Shown piece by piece: positions 14,908 to 15,160 of a stretch of 15,160 nucleotides of DNA. The number at the start of each line of letters is the position of its first letter. Within the stretch, counting starts at the first letter, position 1. The notes beneath the pieces are model-generated. The model searched no databases. It was not told where the DNA came from and saw nothing but the letters and a program-made list of their open reading frames with translations. The DNA comes from Clostridiales bacterium (lineage in GTDB: Bacteria; Bacillota; Clostridia; Lachnospirales; Anaerotignaceae): positions 1 to 15,160 of the forward strand of contig JAGZLR010000049.1 of assembly GCA_018364635.1 (NCBI GenBank), given 5' to 3'. Both the position numbers and the translations under genes were made by a program.

Positions 14908-14979
14908 TGACTCGACCGGGAATCGAACCCGGGTTACAGCCGTGAAAGGGCCGTGTCTTAACCTCTTGACCACCGAGCC
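14908..14979 (-). tRNA. tRNA-Glu (anticodon UUC)
   Basis: A 72-nt cloverleaf: acceptor GGCTCGG/TCGAGTC with two G-U pairs, anticodon stem CGGCC/GGCTG with loop CTTTCAC, T stem CCGGG/CCCGG, discriminator A. No encoded CCA. Nine bases separate it from tRNA-Asn. Confidence 0.97.
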
Positions 14980-14988
14980 TTACTTAAC

Positions 14989-15060
14989 CTCCCCGAGTAG
15001 GATTCGAACCTACGACCCACCGGTTAACAGCCGGTTGCTCTACCGCTGAGCTATCGAGGA
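14989..15060 (-). tRNA. tRNA-Asn (anticodon GUU)
   Basis: A 72-nt cloverleaf: acceptor TCCTCGA/TCGGGGA, D stem GCTC/GAGC, anticodon stem ACCGG/CCGGT with loop CTGTTAA, T stem GTAGG/CCTAC, discriminator G as expected for Asn. It follows the 5S rRNA within about six bases. Confidence 0.97.
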
Positions 15061-15065
15061 TTATT

Positions 15066-15160
15066 GACTCCGGCAACCACTTACTTTCCCAGGTAGCTTC
15101 CCACCAAGTATCATCAGCCGCTTGTGTCTTTACCGTCGTGTTCGGCATGGGTACGGGTGT
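15066..15160 (-). rRNA. rrf: 5S ribosomal RNA, 3' part (runs off the right edge)
   Basis: Reading leftward from the edge, the sequence has the conserved 5S blocks CCCATGCCGAACACG, GATGATACTTGGTGGGAAGC and CCTGGGAAAGTAAG, ending TTGCCGGAGTC. About 95 of roughly 117 nucleotides are present; the 5' end is outside. The exact 3' end is uncertain by a few bases. It is the tail of an rRNA operon continued by tRNA-Asn, Glu and Cys. Confidence 0.93.

Overview
The window is an AT-rich stretch of a low-GC Gram-positive chromosome. It is most likely from a member of the Clostridia, probably Lachnospiraceae. The pointers are strong purine-rich Shine-Dalgarno sequences, the argCJ / argGH arrangement, a DUF4317 protein, a Na/Pi-PhoU fusion, an Rrf2 regulator beside an O-acetylhomoserine sulfhydrylase, tRNAs without encoded CCA, and a 5S-tRNA cluster at the right edge. 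The family-level placement is inference; no marker gene here fixes it.

Left part (1-5280), arginine biosynthesis. argC and argJ run leftward, followed at the edge by the first codons of a third gene, probably argB. argG and argH run rightward. The two groups diverge from a 201-bp intergenic region. In it, the same 14-bp near-palindrome overlaps the -10 box of each promoter, once in each orientation, which looks like an ArgR/AhrC-controlled divergent promoter pair. A hairpin separates argG from argH, and a strong bidirectional terminator ends the argGH unit.

Middle part (5280-11525). Leftward genes encode a secreted protein with a copper-amine-oxidase-N-type domain and a highly charged tail, a Na+/phosphate cotransporter fused to a PhoU domain, an O-acetylhomoserine sulfhydrylase (metY type), and an Rrf2-family regulator directly upstream of it. 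Three related 15-bp elements lie in the rrf2-metY leaders, one of them inside a perfect 29-bp inverted repeat over the metY -35 box. This suggests autoregulation and control of sulfur assimilation by the Rrf2 protein. Divergent from rrf2 is a DUF4317 gene of unknown function with its own terminator.

Right part (11525-15160). After about 590 bp without a recognisable gene comes a leftward GAF plus HD-GYP protein (probable cyclic-di-GMP phosphodiesterase) with an unusually long insert inside the HD domain. Then come an initiator tRNA-fMet with its own promoter and terminator, a YgjP-like zinc metallopeptidase gene, tRNA-Cys, tRNA-Glu, tRNA-Asn and the 3' part of a 5S rRNA, all leftward. The last four are the tail of an rRNA operon that ends in a terminator just before the ygjP-like gene.

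I found no mobile element, CRISPR array or obvious new defence or metabolic system. The points worth a second look are regulatory (mirrored ARG boxes, the Rrf2 elements, a palindrome on a -10 box), the HD-GYP insert, and the placement of the metallopeptidase gene.
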